Notes: generated by a model not told the origin, from the sequence alone. A DNA stretch of 64,000 bases from Colwellia sp. (GCA_029938115.1 JAPYOP010000001.1:62001-126000), one strand, 5' to 3'; counted from the first letter of the stretch, positions 1-10,985 are shown. Numbers and translations are program-made.

Positions 1-219
1 CCATTAATAAAAAGATGTGCCTTGAACATGACTCGCTCAGTCGTCCTGAAACTAGCATCTTGAAGTGGCTTGGGTATAATTGCTATGCGCCATCATTATT
101 CTTCCATTTAAGTATGGGGCGTTATTCGGTATAATGCGCGCTGCGTAAAATTAAAGCATATTAAGACAACCTTTAATATAATATTTTAGACAGTATTAAG
201 ACAAGAGAGATACAGATAA
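1..219 (+). promoter_or_regulatory. hisS upstream region with two -10-like boxes
   Basis: No gene end is recognisable in these 219 bases. Two perfect TATAAT hexamers occur at 75-80 and 130-135, the second ending about 85 bases before the hisS start. Neither has a convincing -35 box at 16-18 bases. The purine-rich stretch at 203-210 is a plausible ribosome binding site for hisS. Promoter assignment is inference only. Confidence 0.3.
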
Positions 220-1500
220 GTGGCTAAAAATAAGGCGCTACAAGCAGTTCGCGGAATGAATGATTGCTTGCCAAGCGAAACGAATATCTGGCAAATGGTA
301 GAAGCAGTTTTGCGCCGTGTGGCTAGCAATTACGGTTTTGCTGAAATTCGTATGCCGATTCTTGAATCAACCGCACTTTTTAAACGCTCTATTGGCGAAG
401 TAACCGATATTGTCGAAAAAGAAATGTACACCTTTGATGACCGTAATGGCGATAGTCTAACTTTGCGCCCTGAAGGCACCGCAAGTTGTATTCGTGCCGG
501 CAATCAACATGGGCTTTTGTACAACCAAGAACAACGTCTTTGGTACATGGGACCGATGTTTCGCCATGAAAGACCACAAAAAGGTCGTTATCGTCAATTT
601 CATCAATTTGGTCTGGAAGCCTTTGGAATTGCAACACCTGACATTGATGCTGAAGTTATTTTACTAACTTCTCGCTTATGGCGGGAACTTGGCATCAATG
701 AATTTGTCACACTAGAGTTGAACTCGTTAGGCTCGAACGAAGAACGTGCAAAATATCGTGATGCTCTAGTTGAATTTTTAATGCAACGTGAAGAACTTTT
801 AGATGAAGATTCTAAACGTCGTATGCACACTAATCCATTGCGTGTTTTAGACAGTAAAAACCCGCAAGTGCAAGAAGCATTAACAGGTGCACCAAAGTTA
901 TCAAATTACTTCGGTGAAGAAACCCAGCAACATTTCGATAGCTTGTGTGAACGCTTAGATGCTGCGGGTATTAAATACGTGTTGAATGAACGTTTAGTGC
1001 GCGGTTTAGATTACTATAATCGTACGGTATTTGAATGGGTTACAACGAGTTTAGGCGCACAAGGTACTATTTGTGCTGGCGGCCGTTATGACGGTTTAGT
1101 AGAGCAACTGGGCGGTAAAGCAACACCTGGTTTTGGTTTTGCTTTAGGTATTGAACGCCTTGTGTTAATGCTAACCGAGTTAGAACAAGTAACTAATATA
1201 CGCCCGCAAGTAGATGCTTATGTGGTGATTTTAGGTGATGATGCACAAATTAAAGCAAATGAGCTTGCTGAGCTTTGGCGTGATCAAGTACCTAATATCC
1301 GTTTGCAATGTCACTGTGGTGGCGGCAATATGAAAAAACAGTTAAAGCGTGCTGACAAATCGGGCGCACAAATCGCGTTAATATTGGGCGATAACGAAAT
1401 TGTAGAACAAAGCGTTATGGTTAAATATTTACGTGGACAAAAAGAACAGCAGAACCTGGCATTTGAGCAAATACCAAGTTTATTAAATGAACTAATTTAA
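220..1500 (+). CDS. hisS: Histidyl-tRNA synthetase
   Basis: Charges tRNA-His with histidine in the cytoplasm as a class II aminoacyl-tRNA synthetase dimer. The 426-residue product matches the family length (about 424 in E. coli). Class II motif 2 is visible as [16 protein letters not shown], the HisRS signature as [14 protein letters not shown], and motif 3 as [15 protein letters not shown]; a C-terminal anticodon-binding domain follows. The start is GTG at 220, directly before an [15 protein letters not shown]-terminus typical of HisRS and preceded by an AGAGAGA ribosome site. yfgM follows after 23 bases and then bamB and der, the conserved gammaproteobacterial order. Confidence 0.97.
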   Translation: MAKNKALQAVRGMNDCLPSETNIWQMVEAVLRRVASNYGFAEIRMPILESTALFKRSIGEVTDIVEKEMYTFDDRNGDSLTLRPEGTASCIRAGNQHGLLYNQEQRLWYMGPMFRHERPQKGRYRQFHQFGLEAFGIATPDIDAEVILLTSRLWRELGINEFVTLELNSLGSNEERAKYRDALVEFLMQREELLDEDSKRRMHTNPLRVLDSKNPQVQEALTGAPKLSNYFGEETQQHFDSLCERLDAAGIKYVLNERLVRGLDYYNRTVFEWVTTSLGAQGTICAGGRYDGLVEQLGGKATPGFGFALGIERLVLMLTELEQVTNIRPQVDAYVVILGDDAQIKANELAELWRDQVPNIRLQCHCGGGNMKKQLKRADKSGAQIALILGDNEIVEQSVMVKYLRGQKEQQNLAFEQIPSLLNELI

Positions 1501-1523
1501 GACTTTTAGTCGAAGGTGAAGAA

Positions 1524-2180
1524 GTGGAAGTTTATCAAACAGAAGAACAACAAGTAGAAGCGATTAAAAGTTATTGGCAAGAAAATGGCAATACTATTAT
1601 TGCTGGTATCGTTTTAGGTTTTGCCGGTTTTATTGGCTTCAACCTATATAAAGATAATAACCTTGCTAATGAATTAGCGGTTTCTGATAGTTATCAAACA
1701 TTAATAGATAATGCTCTTAAAGATAAAGCAGCTTTTAGTGATAACGCTCAAAAGTTTATCAGTGAAAATGCTGACACGAGTTATGCATCATTAACCACGC
1801 TAGCTTTAGCAAAAGAAGCGGCAGAGAAAAAAGATTGGCAAGGTGCACAAACCCAGTTAATGGCTGCGCTTAAAAGTGCGCCAAGTGACGGTATTAAAGG
1901 TATTGCCAGTTTACGTTTAGCGCGTGTACAAATTCAGTTAGAACAATACGAGCAAGCGTTAGCTACCTTGGCCAAGCCTTTGCCAGCATCTTTTATTGCA
2001 GCAATTGAAGAAATTAAGGGTGACACATATTTATTGCAAGGAAAAAAAGAGTTAGCTCGTAATGCCTATCAAGCCGCTATTGCAGCAGATGGCCTAACTA
2101 ACAGCCCAAGCTTGCAAATGAAGTTAGATGATTTAGCGATAGCAGTTAATTTAATGACTACTGTTCCTGTTGAAAAGTAA
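1524..2180 (+). CDS. yfgM: YfgM-family TPR protein, ancillary SecYEG subunit
   Basis: Membrane-anchored tetratricopeptide protein. In E. coli YfgM associates with the SecYEG translocon and the periplasmic chaperone PpiD to help newly exported proteins. The 218-residue protein has a short cytoplasmic N-terminus, one membrane segment at about residues 24-42 (IIAGIVLGFAGFIGFNLY) and a helical TPR-like periplasmic domain rich in Ala and Gln. The start is GTG at 1524 with GAAGGTGAAG upstream. It sits between hisS and bamB with only 13 bases before bamB, so the three are probably co-transcribed. Family assignment rests on size, topology and this conserved neighbourhood. Confidence 0.88.
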   Translation: MEVYQTEEQQVEAIKSYWQENGNTIIAGIVLGFAGFIGFNLYKDNNLANELAVSDSYQTLIDNALKDKAAFSDNAQKFISENADTSYASLTTLALAKEAAEKKDWQGAQTQLMAALKSAPSDGIKGIASLRLARVQIQLEQYEQALATLAKPLPASFIAAIEEIKGDTYLLQGKKELARNAYQAAIAADGLTNSPSLQMKLDDLAIAVNLMTTVPVEK

Positions 2181-2193
2181 ATAAGGTTATTTA

Positions 2194-3432
2194 ATGCTTT
2201 TTTCTATAAAACAAACAAACAGTGGCTTGTTAAGTAAACAGACACGAATGCTTGCCGTGCTTTTGTTTTCAAGTCTTTTATTTTCATGCTCATCAACCGA
2301 CGATGAAGAAGATACCAGTGATCTACCTGTTGAACTAACTGAAATAGACCAAAAATTTGAGCCCAAAGTATTATGGGAAGAAAGTGTTGGTGATGGCAGT
2401 GATGATTTTTTCTCTCGATTAAAGCCTATTGTTGCTTACGATAAAGTTTATAGCGCAAGTCGAGCCGGTGATGTTATCGCTTTTGATAAGAAAACAGGCA
2501 AAGTAGTATGGAAAATTGATTTAAGCGATACCAAGAATGAACGCAGTTTTTGGGATAGCCGACTTTCAGCTTTACTTTCTGGCGGCCCCGTTGCAGGTTT
2601 GAATAAAATATTTATCGGCAGTGAAAATGGTAAAATTTATGCTTTAGATGCTCAAACAGGTGAGCTTATATGGCAAGAAAACATTAAAGGCGAAATTATT
2701 AATGCGCCAGCCATTGAATCAGGTATTGTCGTGGTAAATTCGGCTTCAGGCATTATGAAAGCATTTAATGCTGAGAATGGTGAAGAGTTATGGAAAGTTG
2801 AGCAAGATGTTCCTGCACTAACTCTTCGCGGAATTAGTGCACCTGTCATAGCTTCTGGTGGTGTTTTAGTTGGCACAGGTAAAGGCGGCGTTAATGTTTA
2901 TTTGTTAGACAAAGGACAACAAGGCTGGTCAACTGAAATCGGTGAGCCTACCGGTTCAACAGAGCTTGAACGTGTTGTTGATGTTGATTCAGCGCCAGTC
3001 GTTTTTGGTGACAAAATTTATGCGATATCATCGCGTGGTAATTTAGCTGCCATTGAGTTGAAAAGTGGTCGGGTTATTTGGAAGCGCCAATACTCATCTT
3101 ATCGTCAAATTGCTATTTATCGTAACACTATATTTTTAACAAGTGTACGTGGCCACGTTTATGCATTAGACCGTGTGAATGGTATTGAGCGTTGGAGCAA
3201 TTTAGCTCTTGCAAACCGAGGCGTTACTGGTCCAGTTATTGTCAATGATTCTGTTGTTGTAGGTGACTTTGAAGGTTATTTGCATTGGCTCAATCAAGAA
3301 ACTGGTGAAATTGTTGCTCGCCATGAAGTGGATAGCAGTGGCATACATTCAACACCAACTGTGGTTGATAATGTGTTGTATAGCCAATCACGTGATGGTG
3401 ATTTACAGGTGATTGAAACACCTAAAATGTAG
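2194..3432 (+). CDS. bamB: Outer membrane assembly lipoprotein BamB
   Basis: Lipoprotein of the BAM complex that inserts beta-barrel proteins into the outer membrane. A lipoprotein signal ends in LLFSC, with the lipidated Cys at residue 32 if the start is ATG 2194. An internal ATG at 2248 would give a shorter, also plausible, signal. The rest is an eight-bladed PQQ-like beta-propeller: repeats such as AFDKKTGKVVWK, ALDAQTGELIWQ, AFNAENGEELWK and ALDRVNGIERWS recur about every 40-45 residues. At 412 residues it is slightly longer than the E. coli protein (392). It lies between yfgM and der as in other gammaproteobacteria. Confidence 0.95.
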   Translation: MLFSIKQTNSGLLSKQTRMLAVLLFSSLLFSCSSTDDEEDTSDLPVELTEIDQKFEPKVLWEESVGDGSDDFFSRLKPIVAYDKVYSASRAGDVIAFDKKTGKVVWKIDLSDTKNERSFWDSRLSALLSGGPVAGLNKIFIGSENGKIYALDAQTGELIWQENIKGEIINAPAIESGIVVVNSASGIMKAFNAENGEELWKVEQDVPALTLRGISAPVIASGGVLVGTGKGGVNVYLLDKGQQGWSTEIGEPTGSTELERVVDVDSAPVVFGDKIYAISSRGNLAAIELKSGRVIWKRQYSSYRQIAIYRNTIFLTSVRGHVYALDRVNGIERWSNLALANRGVTGPVIVNDSVVVGDFEGYLHWLNQETGEIVARHEVDSSGIHSTPTVVDNVLYSQSRDGDLQVIETPKM

Positions 3433-3444
3433 TGTTTATTAGAA

Positions 3445-3496
3445 TGTAGGTCGCAGCTAGTTGCGACACTTTGTTGAGGCAATCCTCAACCTACAA
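3445..3496. repeat. Family A intergenic repeat (TGTAGG...CCTACA), copy 1
   Basis: Bounded by TGTAGG at 3445-3450 and CCTACA at 3490-3495. Inside are two further stems, TCGCA/TGCGA and TTGAGG/CCTCAA, so the single strand can fold into a three-stem, clover-like shape. Similar units occur at 9151, 19871, 29769, 40734, 48741 and 50948. It fills most of the bamB-der gap. Function unknown; REP/MITE-like by appearance. Confidence 0.7.
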
Positions 3497-3567
3497 TACA
3501 TACGGCTCCTGTGCAATGTGCATGTGGAGCCGTTACTTGTTTTAAAATGAAGTTTTTTGAGGTTATC

Positions 3568-5055
3568 ATGCTTCCTGTTGTTGCCCTTGTTGGCCGCCCA
3601 AATGTTGGTAAATCAACATTATTTAATCGCTTAACACGCTCTAGAAATGCCTTAGTTGCTGATTACCCCGGTTTAACCCGAGATCGCCAATATGGTAAAG
3701 CAGAAGTTGAAGAGCACCCTTTCATTGTTATTGATACGGGTGGTATTAATGGCGATGAAGAAGGTATCGATGTTTTAATGGCTGAACAGTCTTTAATGGC
3801 TATTGAAGAAGCCGATGCCGTATTGTTTTTAGTGGATGCACGTGACGGCTTAACTTCTGCTGATTACGGTATTGCTGATTATTTACGTAAGCAGGATAAA
3901 AAAGTATTTTTAGTTGCTAACAAAGTCGACGGTATTGATGCAGATTCTGCCGTGGCAGAGTTTTATGCTTTAAGCTTAGGTGAAGACGTTCATCAAATTG
4001 CGGCGGCTCATGGTCGAGGTGTAACTCAATTACTTACGCTTGCACTTACGCCACACATTGAAGAACTTGGTCAGCCTAAAAAAGAGGGCGAGAATGATGA
4101 ATTTGATGAGTTTTCGCATGAAGAGCATGAGCTCTCAGAAGCAGAGTTAGCACAGCAAATTGAACAAGCACCTAACGAGAATGACACGATAAAATTAGCA
4201 ATTATTGGCAAACCTAATGTTGGTAAGTCAACGCTTACTAACCGTATACTAGGTGAAGAGCGTGTGGTTGTTTTTGATGCGCCAGGCACAACACGCGATA
4301 GTGTTTATATTCCAATGGAGCACGACGGTCGTAGTTACACGTTAATTGATACTGCGGGTATTCGTCGTCGTAAAAATGTTACGGATGTTGTTGAAAAATT
4401 CTCAGTGATTAAAACATTACGTGCTATTGAAGATTCTAATGTTTGTTTACTTATTATTGATGCTCGTGAAGGTATCACCGATCAAGATTTAAGTTTATTA
4501 GGGTTTATTTTAGAATCTGGCCGCTCGTTAGTACTAGCTGTTAATAAGTGGGATGGATTAGAAAATCACGTTAAAGACAGAATAAAAACCGAGCTAGATA
4601 GACGCTTAGGCTTTATTGATTTTGCCAAAATTCACTTTATTTCTGCGCTTCATGGTACCGGTGTTGGTCACTTATACGAGTCTGTAGAAGAAGCTTTTGT
4701 CAGTGCTACTAAGCGTATTTCAACGGCTATGGTGACTAAAATACTCGATATGGCAGTGTTTGATCATCAACCTCCAATGTTTCAGGGGCGACGTATTAAA
4801 CTTAAATACGCGCATGCCGGTGGTTATAATCCGCCAATCATTGTTATACATGGTAACTCGGCTAAAAAATTACCGAGTTCGTATAAACGCTATTTGATGA
4901 ATTATTATCGCAAGTCTTTAAAAATAATGGGTACACCAATTCGCATTGAATTTAGAGAAACGTCTAATCCATTTGCAGGTAAGAAGAAGCTCACTTATAC
5001 AGAGCAGAAAAAAATTGCCAGAGCAACACAGGGTTACAATAAAGATAATAAGTAG
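3568..5055 (+). CDS. der: Ribosome-assembly GTPase Der (EngA)
   Basis: Double-GTPase protein needed for maturation of the 50S ribosomal subunit. Two complete G domains are visible: [14 protein letters not shown] and NKVDG in the first, then [14 protein letters not shown] and NKWDG in the second. They are separated by an acidic linker at about residues 165-205 and followed by a KH-like RNA-binding domain. The open frame extends upstream to 3511, but the start at ATG 3568 is preferred. [12 protein letters not shown] places the first P-loop where the family has it, and a TGAGG ribosome site precedes it. The 57 upstream bases are part of the intergenic region. Product length 495 residues is normal. 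Confidence 0.96.
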   Translation: MLPVVALVGRPNVGKSTLFNRLTRSRNALVADYPGLTRDRQYGKAEVEEHPFIVIDTGGINGDEEGIDVLMAEQSLMAIEEADAVLFLVDARDGLTSADYGIADYLRKQDKKVFLVANKVDGIDADSAVAEFYALSLGEDVHQIAAAHGRGVTQLLTLALTPHIEELGQPKKEGENDEFDEFSHEEHELSEAELAQQIEQAPNENDTIKLAIIGKPNVGKSTLTNRILGEERVVVFDAPGTTRDSVYIPMEHDGRSYTLIDTAGIRRRKNVTDVVEKFSVIKTLRAIEDSNVCLLIIDAREGITDQDLSLLGFILESGRSLVLAVNKWDGLENHVKDRIKTELDRRLGFIDFAKIHFISALHGTGVGHLYESVEEAFVSATKRISTAMVTKILDMAVFDHQPPMFQGRRIKLKYAHAGGYNPPIIVIHGNSAKKLPSSYKRYLMNYYRKSLKIMGTPIRIEFRETSNPFAGKKKLTYTEQKKIARATQGYNKDNK

Positions 5056-5059
5056 CTAG

Positions 5060-5215
5060 TTATAAATAAGGAGTTTCGAAGACAGCTACTTTCTTAGCGA
5101 CTCGTTACTGGTCTCTTATATCTTTAAACTCGACATTATTAACTCGTCGCTAGTCGTTTATATCTGTTGCTTTTAACGTTGCCATTGGCTACTGTTGATT
5201 TATAAATTACACTTA
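5060..5215. repeat. Family C intergenic repeat (CTCG-rich), copy 1
   Basis: Downstream of der lies an AT-rich spacer with the phrase GTTTCGAAGACAGCTACT followed by several ACTCG/CTCGTTACT units. The same phrase type (GTTTCGAAG then CTACT and AACTCGCTACT) recurs at 31,402-31,500. This copy is the more degenerate one. Nothing else is recognisable in this 177-base gap, and no clear terminator for der is visible. Confidence 0.45.
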
Positions 5216-5232
5216 TTAATAATAAAACACCT

Positions 5233-5916
5233 ATGGCGGAACAACCTACAAACATTGATACTTCAGCTCGACTTGAACGTCACTTGGCTTTACTTCATGC
5301 GGGCTCATTAGTCACTATCGATGTAGTTACTCCTGCGGGTCAAAAAGGAAAGTTTAGAACAACGTTCATTGGTTATCTTCCTAAGCAATATATTTTAATA
5401 CAGTTTCCTGAAGCTAATAAGTTGGGGCAGTTTTCTCAACACATTAAGCAAGGCACATCTATTACGGTGCGTGGTTTAATTGAAGGTCATGAAGGCGCTG
5501 TGGTTGCCTTTGTTACAACTATTAAGCAAACCATACAAATGCCGTCTCGTATCATGGTATTGGAATTCCCTCGCACTGTTGGTTTACAAAACCTGCGCTC
5601 AGCTATCCGTATCGAAACCGACATCAATGCCAGAGTGAAAATAGATGAAAATTATTGGAAAACAACTATAGCCAACCTTTCAATTAATGGTTGTCAATTG
5701 AGTATCCTTAATGGCGAAAAGTTAGTCTTATCAGAAAAGAAAATGATTGAAATTGTGGTTGAAGATAAACAAGGAGGGAATAATATAAAATTGATTGGCT
5801 CTGTATGCAATTTAAAGAAACAAACTGATGGTCTATCTTTTGGTGTTATGTTTGATGCTAAAAGCAATGCTCAGGTTAGTCAGTTATTGTTTGATACCAT
5901 CATATCTCAAGATTGA
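5233..5916 (+). CDS. PilZ-domain protein, YcgR-like
   Basis: Probable cyclic di-GMP effector. Residues about 15-110 resemble the YcgR-type N-terminal beta-barrel (LVTIDVVTPAGQKGKFRTTF). A C-terminal PilZ domain follows, with the RxxxR nucleotide-binding motif (RSAIR) and the distal (D/N)xSxxG-type motif NLSINGC. These are the residues that contact cyclic di-GMP in known PilZ proteins. The start is ATG 5233; no good ribosome site precedes it, so the start is less certain than the frame. It ends 27 bases before the convergent xseA. YcgR proteins brake flagellar motors; whether this one does cannot be told from context. Confidence 0.82.
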   Translation: MAEQPTNIDTSARLERHLALLHAGSLVTIDVVTPAGQKGKFRTTFIGYLPKQYILIQFPEANKLGQFSQHIKQGTSITVRGLIEGHEGAVVAFVTTIKQTIQMPSRIMVLEFPRTVGLQNLRSAIRIETDINARVKIDENYWKTTIANLSINGCQLSILNGEKLVLSEKKMIEIVVEDKQGGNNIKLIGSVCNLKKQTDGLSFGVMFDAKSNAQVSQLLFDTIISQD

Positions 5917-5943
5917 TAAACTGGAAGTTAATCACCTTGGGTA

Positions 5944-7293
5944 TTAATTAGTTTGAGTATCAATCACCTTCGCTTTGATTGATCCGTCATTAACTTGAAC
6001 ACTAATCACCTCATCAACATCTACTTGGTTAATTGAACTAATGACACTCTGCTTAGTGTTACGCGTAACGCTGTATCCTCTCGCAATAGTAGCTAATGGA
6101 CTAACAAGTTGTAATTGCTCTATTAAATGAACGAATGATTCGCTTTTATGTTGCAAATTATTTTGCATGGCATAAGTTAACCTTTGTTCCAGCTGTGAAA
6201 TTTTAATTTTGTTTTCAATGATTTTCTTGTCGGGCAACAATTGATTTAATCGTTGTTGCAGTTGTTTAGGTTTATGCTGTGCTTGCACCATTAATCGTTT
6301 GATTACTTGTGTTAAACGTAGGTTTAATTCATCTGATTTTTGTTGATGCACAAGCAACTGCTGTTCAGGATGAACTTGCAATAATCTGTGCTGAAGATGA
6401 CTGTGTTTTTGAATCAACAAAGTACTTTTACGAGTTATAGAAGTAACTAAACGTTGTTTAAGTGTCGCTATTCTTGCTAGCAAATCGCCGCTATCATTTG
6501 AAACCAACTCAGCCGCTGCAGAAGGGGTCGCAGCGCGTAAATCAGCGACATAATCACTTAATGTAGTGTCAATCTCATGACCCACTGCGCTAATAACAGG
6601 AATAGCAGAGTCATAAATCGCCTGTACCACGCTTTCTTCATTAAACGACCAAAGATCTTCAAGCGAGCCGCCACCTCGACCAACAATAATCACATCGCAC
6701 TCTTGGCGTATATTAGCTTGATTAATGGCATGGCAAATGTCGTTACTGGCATATTCACCTTGTACTAAAGCAGGGTAAATGATCGCCTTGATATTAGGAC
6801 TTCGTCGCTTAAGTACGGTAAGTATATCTTTTACGGCCGCGCCAGTAGGTGAAGTGACAATACCCACCGTTTGGATATGTGTAGGTATTACTTGTTTGTG
6901 GGCTTGAGAAAATACACCTAGCGCATTAAGCTTATTTTTTAATTGCTCGTATTGTTGACGTAACAAGCCCTCGCCAGCATCTTCCATTTGCTCAATAATA
7001 AGTTGAAAATCACCACGTGGTTCGTACAAAGAAACTTTGGCGCGCACTAATACCTGCTGACCATTACGTGGAGCACTCTTATTTGCAAATCTTACTCGGC
7101 GGTTATTGCCCTTGAACATAGCGCAACGCACTTGTGATTTACTGTCTTTTAGCGATAAATACCAATGACCTGAACTAGCAGCGACGAAATTTGATATTTC
7201 TCCGGTTAACCACACTGTATTTAATTCGCTTTCCAAGATGAAGCGAACTTTTCTAGTGAGTTCACTCACTTGTAAAATGTGTTGTGCTGCCAT
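5944..7293 (-). CDS. xseA: Exodeoxyribonuclease VII large subunit
   Basis: Catalytic subunit of the single-strand-specific exonuclease VII. An N-terminal OB-fold (SELNTVWLTGEISNF, GHWYLSLKDSKSQVRCAMF) is followed by the catalytic region (TSPTGAAVKDIL, RGGGSLEDLWSFNEE, ISAVGHEIDTTLSDYVAD). A long Gln-rich coiled-coil arm (about residues 260-400) and a short C-terminal segment follow. Length 449 fits the family (456 in E. coli). It is divergent from guaB across a 224-base gap and convergent with the PilZ gene. The partner gene xseB is not in this window. Confidence 0.95.
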   Translation of the reverse strand: MAAQHILQVSELTRKVRFILESELNTVWLTGEISNFVAASSGHWYLSLKDSKSQVRCAMFKGNNRRVRFANKSAPRNGQQVLVRAKVSLYEPRGDFQLIIEQMEDAGEGLLRQQYEQLKNKLNALGVFSQAHKQVIPTHIQTVGIVTSPTGAAVKDILTVLKRRSPNIKAIIYPALVQGEYASNDICHAINQANIRQECDVIIVGRGGGSLEDLWSFNEESVVQAIYDSAIPVISAVGHEIDTTLSDYVADLRAATPSAAAELVSNDSGDLLARIATLKQRLVTSITRKSTLLIQKHSHLQHRLLQVHPEQQLLVHQQKSDELNLRLTQVIKRLMVQAQHKPKQLQQRLNQLLPDKKIIENKIKISQLEQRLTYAMQNNLQHKSESFVHLIEQLQLVSPLATIARGYSVTRNTKQSVISSINQVDVDEVISVQVNDGSIKAKVIDTQTN

Positions 7294-7517
7294 AATTATT
7301 GTTGTTTGAACGTGTAAAGTTTGCTGGAATTTATATTATATCGCTGTGAAAATTATTTAGGGCATTTATTTTGCATTCATTTATTAAAATAATAGCTTTT
7401 GAAAGCAAATTTATGTTTACCTAAACAAAGAAAACGGTTAAAATTCTGCCGCAATATTCGATACCAACTTTAACTTGTTTTGGTATCCACTCCACACTTA
7501 ACTCTGGTGATATTGCG

Positions 7518-8990
7518 ATGTTACGAATTGCCCAAGAAGCGTTAACTTTTGATGATGTTCTACTTGTACCTGCTCATTCAACGGTACTACCTCATACAGC
7601 TGATCTGAAAACCCGTTTAACTCGAAAAATCAATTTAAATGTACCTATGATTTCTGCGTCTATGGACACAGTAACTGAAGCACGCTTGGCTATTACATTA
7701 GCGCAAGAAGGTGGACTAGGCTTCATTCATAAAAACATGACCATTAGCGAACAAGCTAACAATGTCTCCCAAGTTAAAAAATATGAAAGCGGCATTGTTT
7801 CTGACCCTAAAACGGTAAGTGCTTCAGATTCAATTGAGCAAATTATGTGTAAAGCCGATGATTTAGGCTTTTCAGGCTTCCCTGTTGTAGATTCTGCAAA
7901 TAACTTAGTAGGTATTATTACCGGACGTGATTTACGTTTCGAAACTGACTTATCTAAACCAGCATCTGTTTTAATGACCACTAAAGATAATTTGGTAACA
8001 GTAAAAGAAGGTGCCGCCCGTGAAGAAATTTTAGGGTTGATGCATGAGCACCGTATTGAAAAAATATTGGTTGTTGATGATGCATTCAAACTTGTTGGTC
8101 TAATCACTGCAAAAGATTATCAAAAAGCAGAAAACAAACCAGATGCTTGTAAAGATGAATTAGGTCGTTTACGTGTAGGTGCTGCCGTTGGTGTTGGTGC
8201 TGGTACTGATGAGCGTATTGATGCCTTAGTTGCCGCTGGTGTTGATGTATTATTAATTGATACCTCTCATGGCCATTCTCAAGGTGTATTAGACCGAGTA
8301 AAAGAAACTCGAGACAAATACCCTGACTTGCAAATTATTGCTGGTAATGTGGCGACTGGTTCAGGCGCAAAAGCGATGGCCGACGCAGGTGTTGATGCTG
8401 TTAAAGTGGGAATTGGCCCAGGCTCTATTTGTACTACCCGCATTGTTACCGGTGTTGGTGTACCGCAATTAACGGCTATTTCAAATGCGGTTGAAGCATT
8501 GCAAGGTACTGGTATTCCAGTCATTGCCGATGGTGGTATTCGTTTTTCTGGTGATATAGCCAAAGCGCTTGTCGCTGGTGCTCATTGTGTCATGGTTGGT
8601 AGTATGTTTGCTGGTACTGAAGAAGCGCCGGGTGAAGTTGAACTTTATCAAGGTCGTTACTATAAATCATATCGTGGTATGGGCTCTTTAGGCGCCATGA
8701 GTCAGAAGGAAGGTTCAAGTGATCGTTATTTCCAAAAATCTGATGGTGAAGCTGATAAATTAGTACCAGAAGGTATTGAAGGTCGTGTTGCTTATAAAGG
8801 TCCTGTTGCGGCAATTATCCATCAACAAATGGGCGGTTTACGTTCTTCCATGGGCTTAACGGGCTCTAAAGATATTGAAACCATGCGCACTAAGCCTGAA
8901 TTTATGAAAATCACTTCAGCAGGTATGGGCGAGTCTCATGTACATGACGTAACCATCACCAAAGAAGCGCCTAACTACAGAATGGGCTAA
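7518..8990 (+). CDS. guaB: Inosine-5'-monophosphate dehydrogenase
   Basis: Oxidises IMP to XMP with NAD+, the committed step of guanine nucleotide synthesis. The TIM barrel is interrupted at about residues 95-205 by a tandem CBS regulatory pair ([41 protein letters not shown]). The catalytic Cys lies in [18 protein letters not shown]. Length 490 is standard. The start is ATG 7518 ([19 protein letters not shown]). guaA follows, but after an unusually long gap of 290 bases filled with two repeat elements, so the two genes may not form the tight guaBA operon seen in E. coli. Confidence 0.97.
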   Translation: MLRIAQEALTFDDVLLVPAHSTVLPHTADLKTRLTRKINLNVPMISASMDTVTEARLAITLAQEGGLGFIHKNMTISEQANNVSQVKKYESGIVSDPKTVSASDSIEQIMCKADDLGFSGFPVVDSANNLVGIITGRDLRFETDLSKPASVLMTTKDNLVTVKEGAAREEILGLMHEHRIEKILVVDDAFKLVGLITAKDYQKAENKPDACKDELGRLRVGAAVGVGAGTDERIDALVAAGVDVLLIDTSHGHSQGVLDRVKETRDKYPDLQIIAGNVATGSGAKAMADAGVDAVKVGIGPGSICTTRIVTGVGVPQLTAISNAVEALQGTGIPVIADGGIRFSGDIAKALVAGAHCVMVGSMFAGTEEAPGEVELYQGRYYKSYRGMGSLGAMSQKEGSSDRYFQKSDGEADKLVPEGIEGRVAYKGPVAAIIHQQMGGLRSSMGLTGSKDIETMRTKPEFMKITSAGMGESHVHDVTITKEAPNYRMG

Positions 8991-8993
8991 GCC

Positions 8994-9111
8994 GAATGTT
9001 CAATTTCTGTGCTATTTAACGTAATAGCGGCATCAGCAGTGCTCACCTAGTAAGCTAGGCTCCGCGCTTCTTCTTTGCTCTAACGCTAACTAGCTTCGAA
9101 CAAAAACATTC
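8994..9111 (+). repeat. Family B structured 3' element after guaB
   Basis: Begins 4 bases after the guaB stop. Outer stem GAATGTT (8994-9000) pairs with AACATTC (9105-9111). The core is AGTGCTCA (9038-9045), the stem-loop CCTAG-TAAG-CTAGG (9046-9059) and CTCCGCGCTT (9060-9069). The same core, with different but still paired stem bases, follows guaA and nirS. Function unknown. Confidence 0.6.
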
Positions 9112-9150
9112 TTATTCTCAATTTGGTGTTGCTCAACAGTGATTAACCAT

Positions 9151-9190
9151 TGTAGGTCGCAGTTGAGCGAAGCGAGGCACGACAAAGTGT
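9151..9190. repeat. Family A intergenic repeat, copy 2
   Basis: Starts with TGTAGGTCGCAG at 9151 and contains inverted GTCG/CGAC and GCGAAGCGA segments. It lacks a clear closing CCTACA. It lies between the guaB 3' element and guaA. Confidence 0.5.
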
Positions 9191-9280
9191 CCGTCAAAAC
9201 AAATTTTATCAGGTTGACATTAGTCAGCCTGTTTATTTTTTTAAGTAACTATTTTTAACTTTTTACAAGAGAAAAGCATT

Positions 9281-10858
9281 ATGAGTAAAGACATTCATGA
9301 TCACCGCATACTAATTTTAGATTTTGGCTCACAATACACCCAGCTGATTGCTCGTCGTGTTCGTGAAATTGGCGTTTACTGTGAACTTTGGTCATGGGAT
9401 GTGACGGAAGCGCAAATTAAAGAATTTAACCCTACAGGGATTATTCTTGCAGGAGGCCCTGAGTCGGTGACTGCAGACAATTCACCGCGCGCGCCAGAAT
9501 ATGTTTATACCGCGAATGTTCCTGTTTTAGGGATTTGTTACGGCATGCAAACAATGGCTGAGCAGCTTGGTGGCAGCGTAACAAGTAGTGAGCATAAAGA
9601 ATTTGGTTATGCTGCTGTGGAAGTTATCACTAAGTCGGCATTATTTAATGCGATTGAAGATAGTGTTGCTGATAACGGCAATGCACTACTTGATGTGTGG
9701 ATGAGTCACGGTGATAAAGTATCAGCAATTCCTGACGGCTTTGTTAGTGTTGCGAAAACGGCTAGCTGTGCTTTTGCGGCTATGGCTAATGAAGACAAGC
9801 AGTTTTACGGCGTGCAGTTTCATCCTGAAGTTACACACACCAAACAAGGCTTACGTATTCTAGAACATTTTGTTGTCGATATTTGTCAGTGTGAAAAACT
9901 ATGGACATCAGCGACTATTATTGAAGATGCCATTGAAAAAATGAAAGCACAAATCGGTGATGATGAAGTGATTTTAGGTTTGTCAGGTGGCGTTGATTCA
10001 TCGGTTGTGGCAATGTTATTACAACGCGCTATTGGCGATAAACTTACCTGTGTATTTGTTGATAATGGTTTACTTCGTTTAAACGAAGGTCAGCAAGTGA
10101 TGGATATGTTTGGCGATCACTTTGGCTTAAATATTATTCATGTTAAAGCCGAAGACAGATTTTTAGATAAATTAGCTGATGAAAGTGATCCAGAGAAAAA
10201 ACGTAAGATAATTGGTGGTGTTTTTATTGATGTTTTCGATGAAGAGTCAAAGAAACTTAAAAATGCTAAATGGCTAGCGCAAGGGACTATTTACCCTGAC
10301 GTTATCGAGTCGGCTGCTTCTGCCACTGGTAAAGCGCATGTGATTAAATCACACCATAATGTTGGCGGTTTACCAGACGATATGGAACTTGGTTTAGTTG
10401 AACCATTACGCGAATTATTTAAAGATGAAGTGCGTAAAATTGGTTTAGAGTTAGGTTTACCTTACGACATGCTTTATCGCCACCCGTTCCCTGGACCAGG
10501 TTTAGGTGTACGTATTTTAGGTGAAGTGAAAAAAGAGTATGCTGACTTATTACGTCGCGCCGATGCTATTTTCATTGAAGAATTACACAACCATGACTTA
10601 TACCAAAAAGTAAGCCAAGCCTTTACTGTATTTTTGCCTGTACGCTCTGTTGGTGTAATGGGTGATGCTCGTAAGTACGACTGGGTTGTGTCATTACGTT
10701 GTGTTGAAACTATCGACTTTATGACTGCACGTTGGTCACATTTACCATATGACTTCTTAGGATTAGTGTCTAATCGCATTATTAATGAGATTGATGGTAT
10801 TTCACGCGTAGTTTACGATATTTCAGGGAAGCCGCCCGCTACTATCGAGTGGGAGTAA
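9281..10858 (+). CDS. guaA: GMP synthase (glutamine-hydrolysing)
   Basis: Converts XMP to GMP using glutamine and ATP. The N-terminal class I amidotransferase has the nucleophile Cys in [16 protein letters not shown] and the His/Glu pair in [10 protein letters not shown]. The ATP pyrophosphatase P-loop is [12 protein letters not shown], and the C-terminal dimerisation domain ends in the family-typical PPATIEWE. Length 525 equals E. coli GuaA. The start is ATG 9281 with AAGAGAAAAGC upstream. A structured element and a strong terminator follow. Confidence 0.97.
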   Translation: MSKDIHDHRILILDFGSQYTQLIARRVREIGVYCELWSWDVTEAQIKEFNPTGIILAGGPESVTADNSPRAPEYVYTANVPVLGICYGMQTMAEQLGGSVTSSEHKEFGYAAVEVITKSALFNAIEDSVADNGNALLDVWMSHGDKVSAIPDGFVSVAKTASCAFAAMANEDKQFYGVQFHPEVTHTKQGLRILEHFVVDICQCEKLWTSATIIEDAIEKMKAQIGDDEVILGLSGGVDSSVVAMLLQRAIGDKLTCVFVDNGLLRLNEGQQVMDMFGDHFGLNIIHVKAEDRFLDKLADESDPEKKRKIIGGVFIDVFDEESKKLKNAKWLAQGTIYPDVIESAASATGKAHVIKSHHNVGGLPDDMELGLVEPLRELFKDEVRKIGLELGLPYDMLYRHPFPGPGLGVRILGEVKKEYADLLRRADAIFIEELHNHDLYQKVSQAFTVFLPVRSVGVMGDARKYDWVVSLRCVETIDFMTARWSHLPYDFLGLVSNRIINEIDGISRVVYDISGKPPATIEWE

Positions 10859-10976
10859 TTTAATTTTAAACTTGTTAAATCGAACAACTTCGTTGTCAAT
10901 CGTACTCACTGACTTCCGTCAGCTCCGTGCGATTTCCTAGAATTTGAACGATTTTCCATCGCCTAAAAATTAAATT
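10857..10976 (+). repeat. Family B structured 3' element after guaA
   Basis: An 11-bp perfect outer stem, AATTTAATTTT (10857-10867) with AAAATTAAATT (10966-10976), starts inside the guaA stop codon. The core is AATCGTACTCA, stem-loop CTGAC-TTCC-GTCAG (10909-10922), then CTCCGTGCGATT, so AATCG also pairs with CGATT. A CAAC-TTC-GTTG mini-hairpin precedes it. It shares its layout with the elements after guaB and nirS. Confidence 0.65.
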
Positions 10977-10985
10977 CAGTTCGCA

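Noticed and set aside
5950-7290. Forward-strand frames inside xseA and many antisense frames inside guaB, guaA, the NirT fusion and ctaD
   Set aside because: They are shadows of strongly coding reverse or forward genes, lack ribosome sites and show no recognisable protein pattern.
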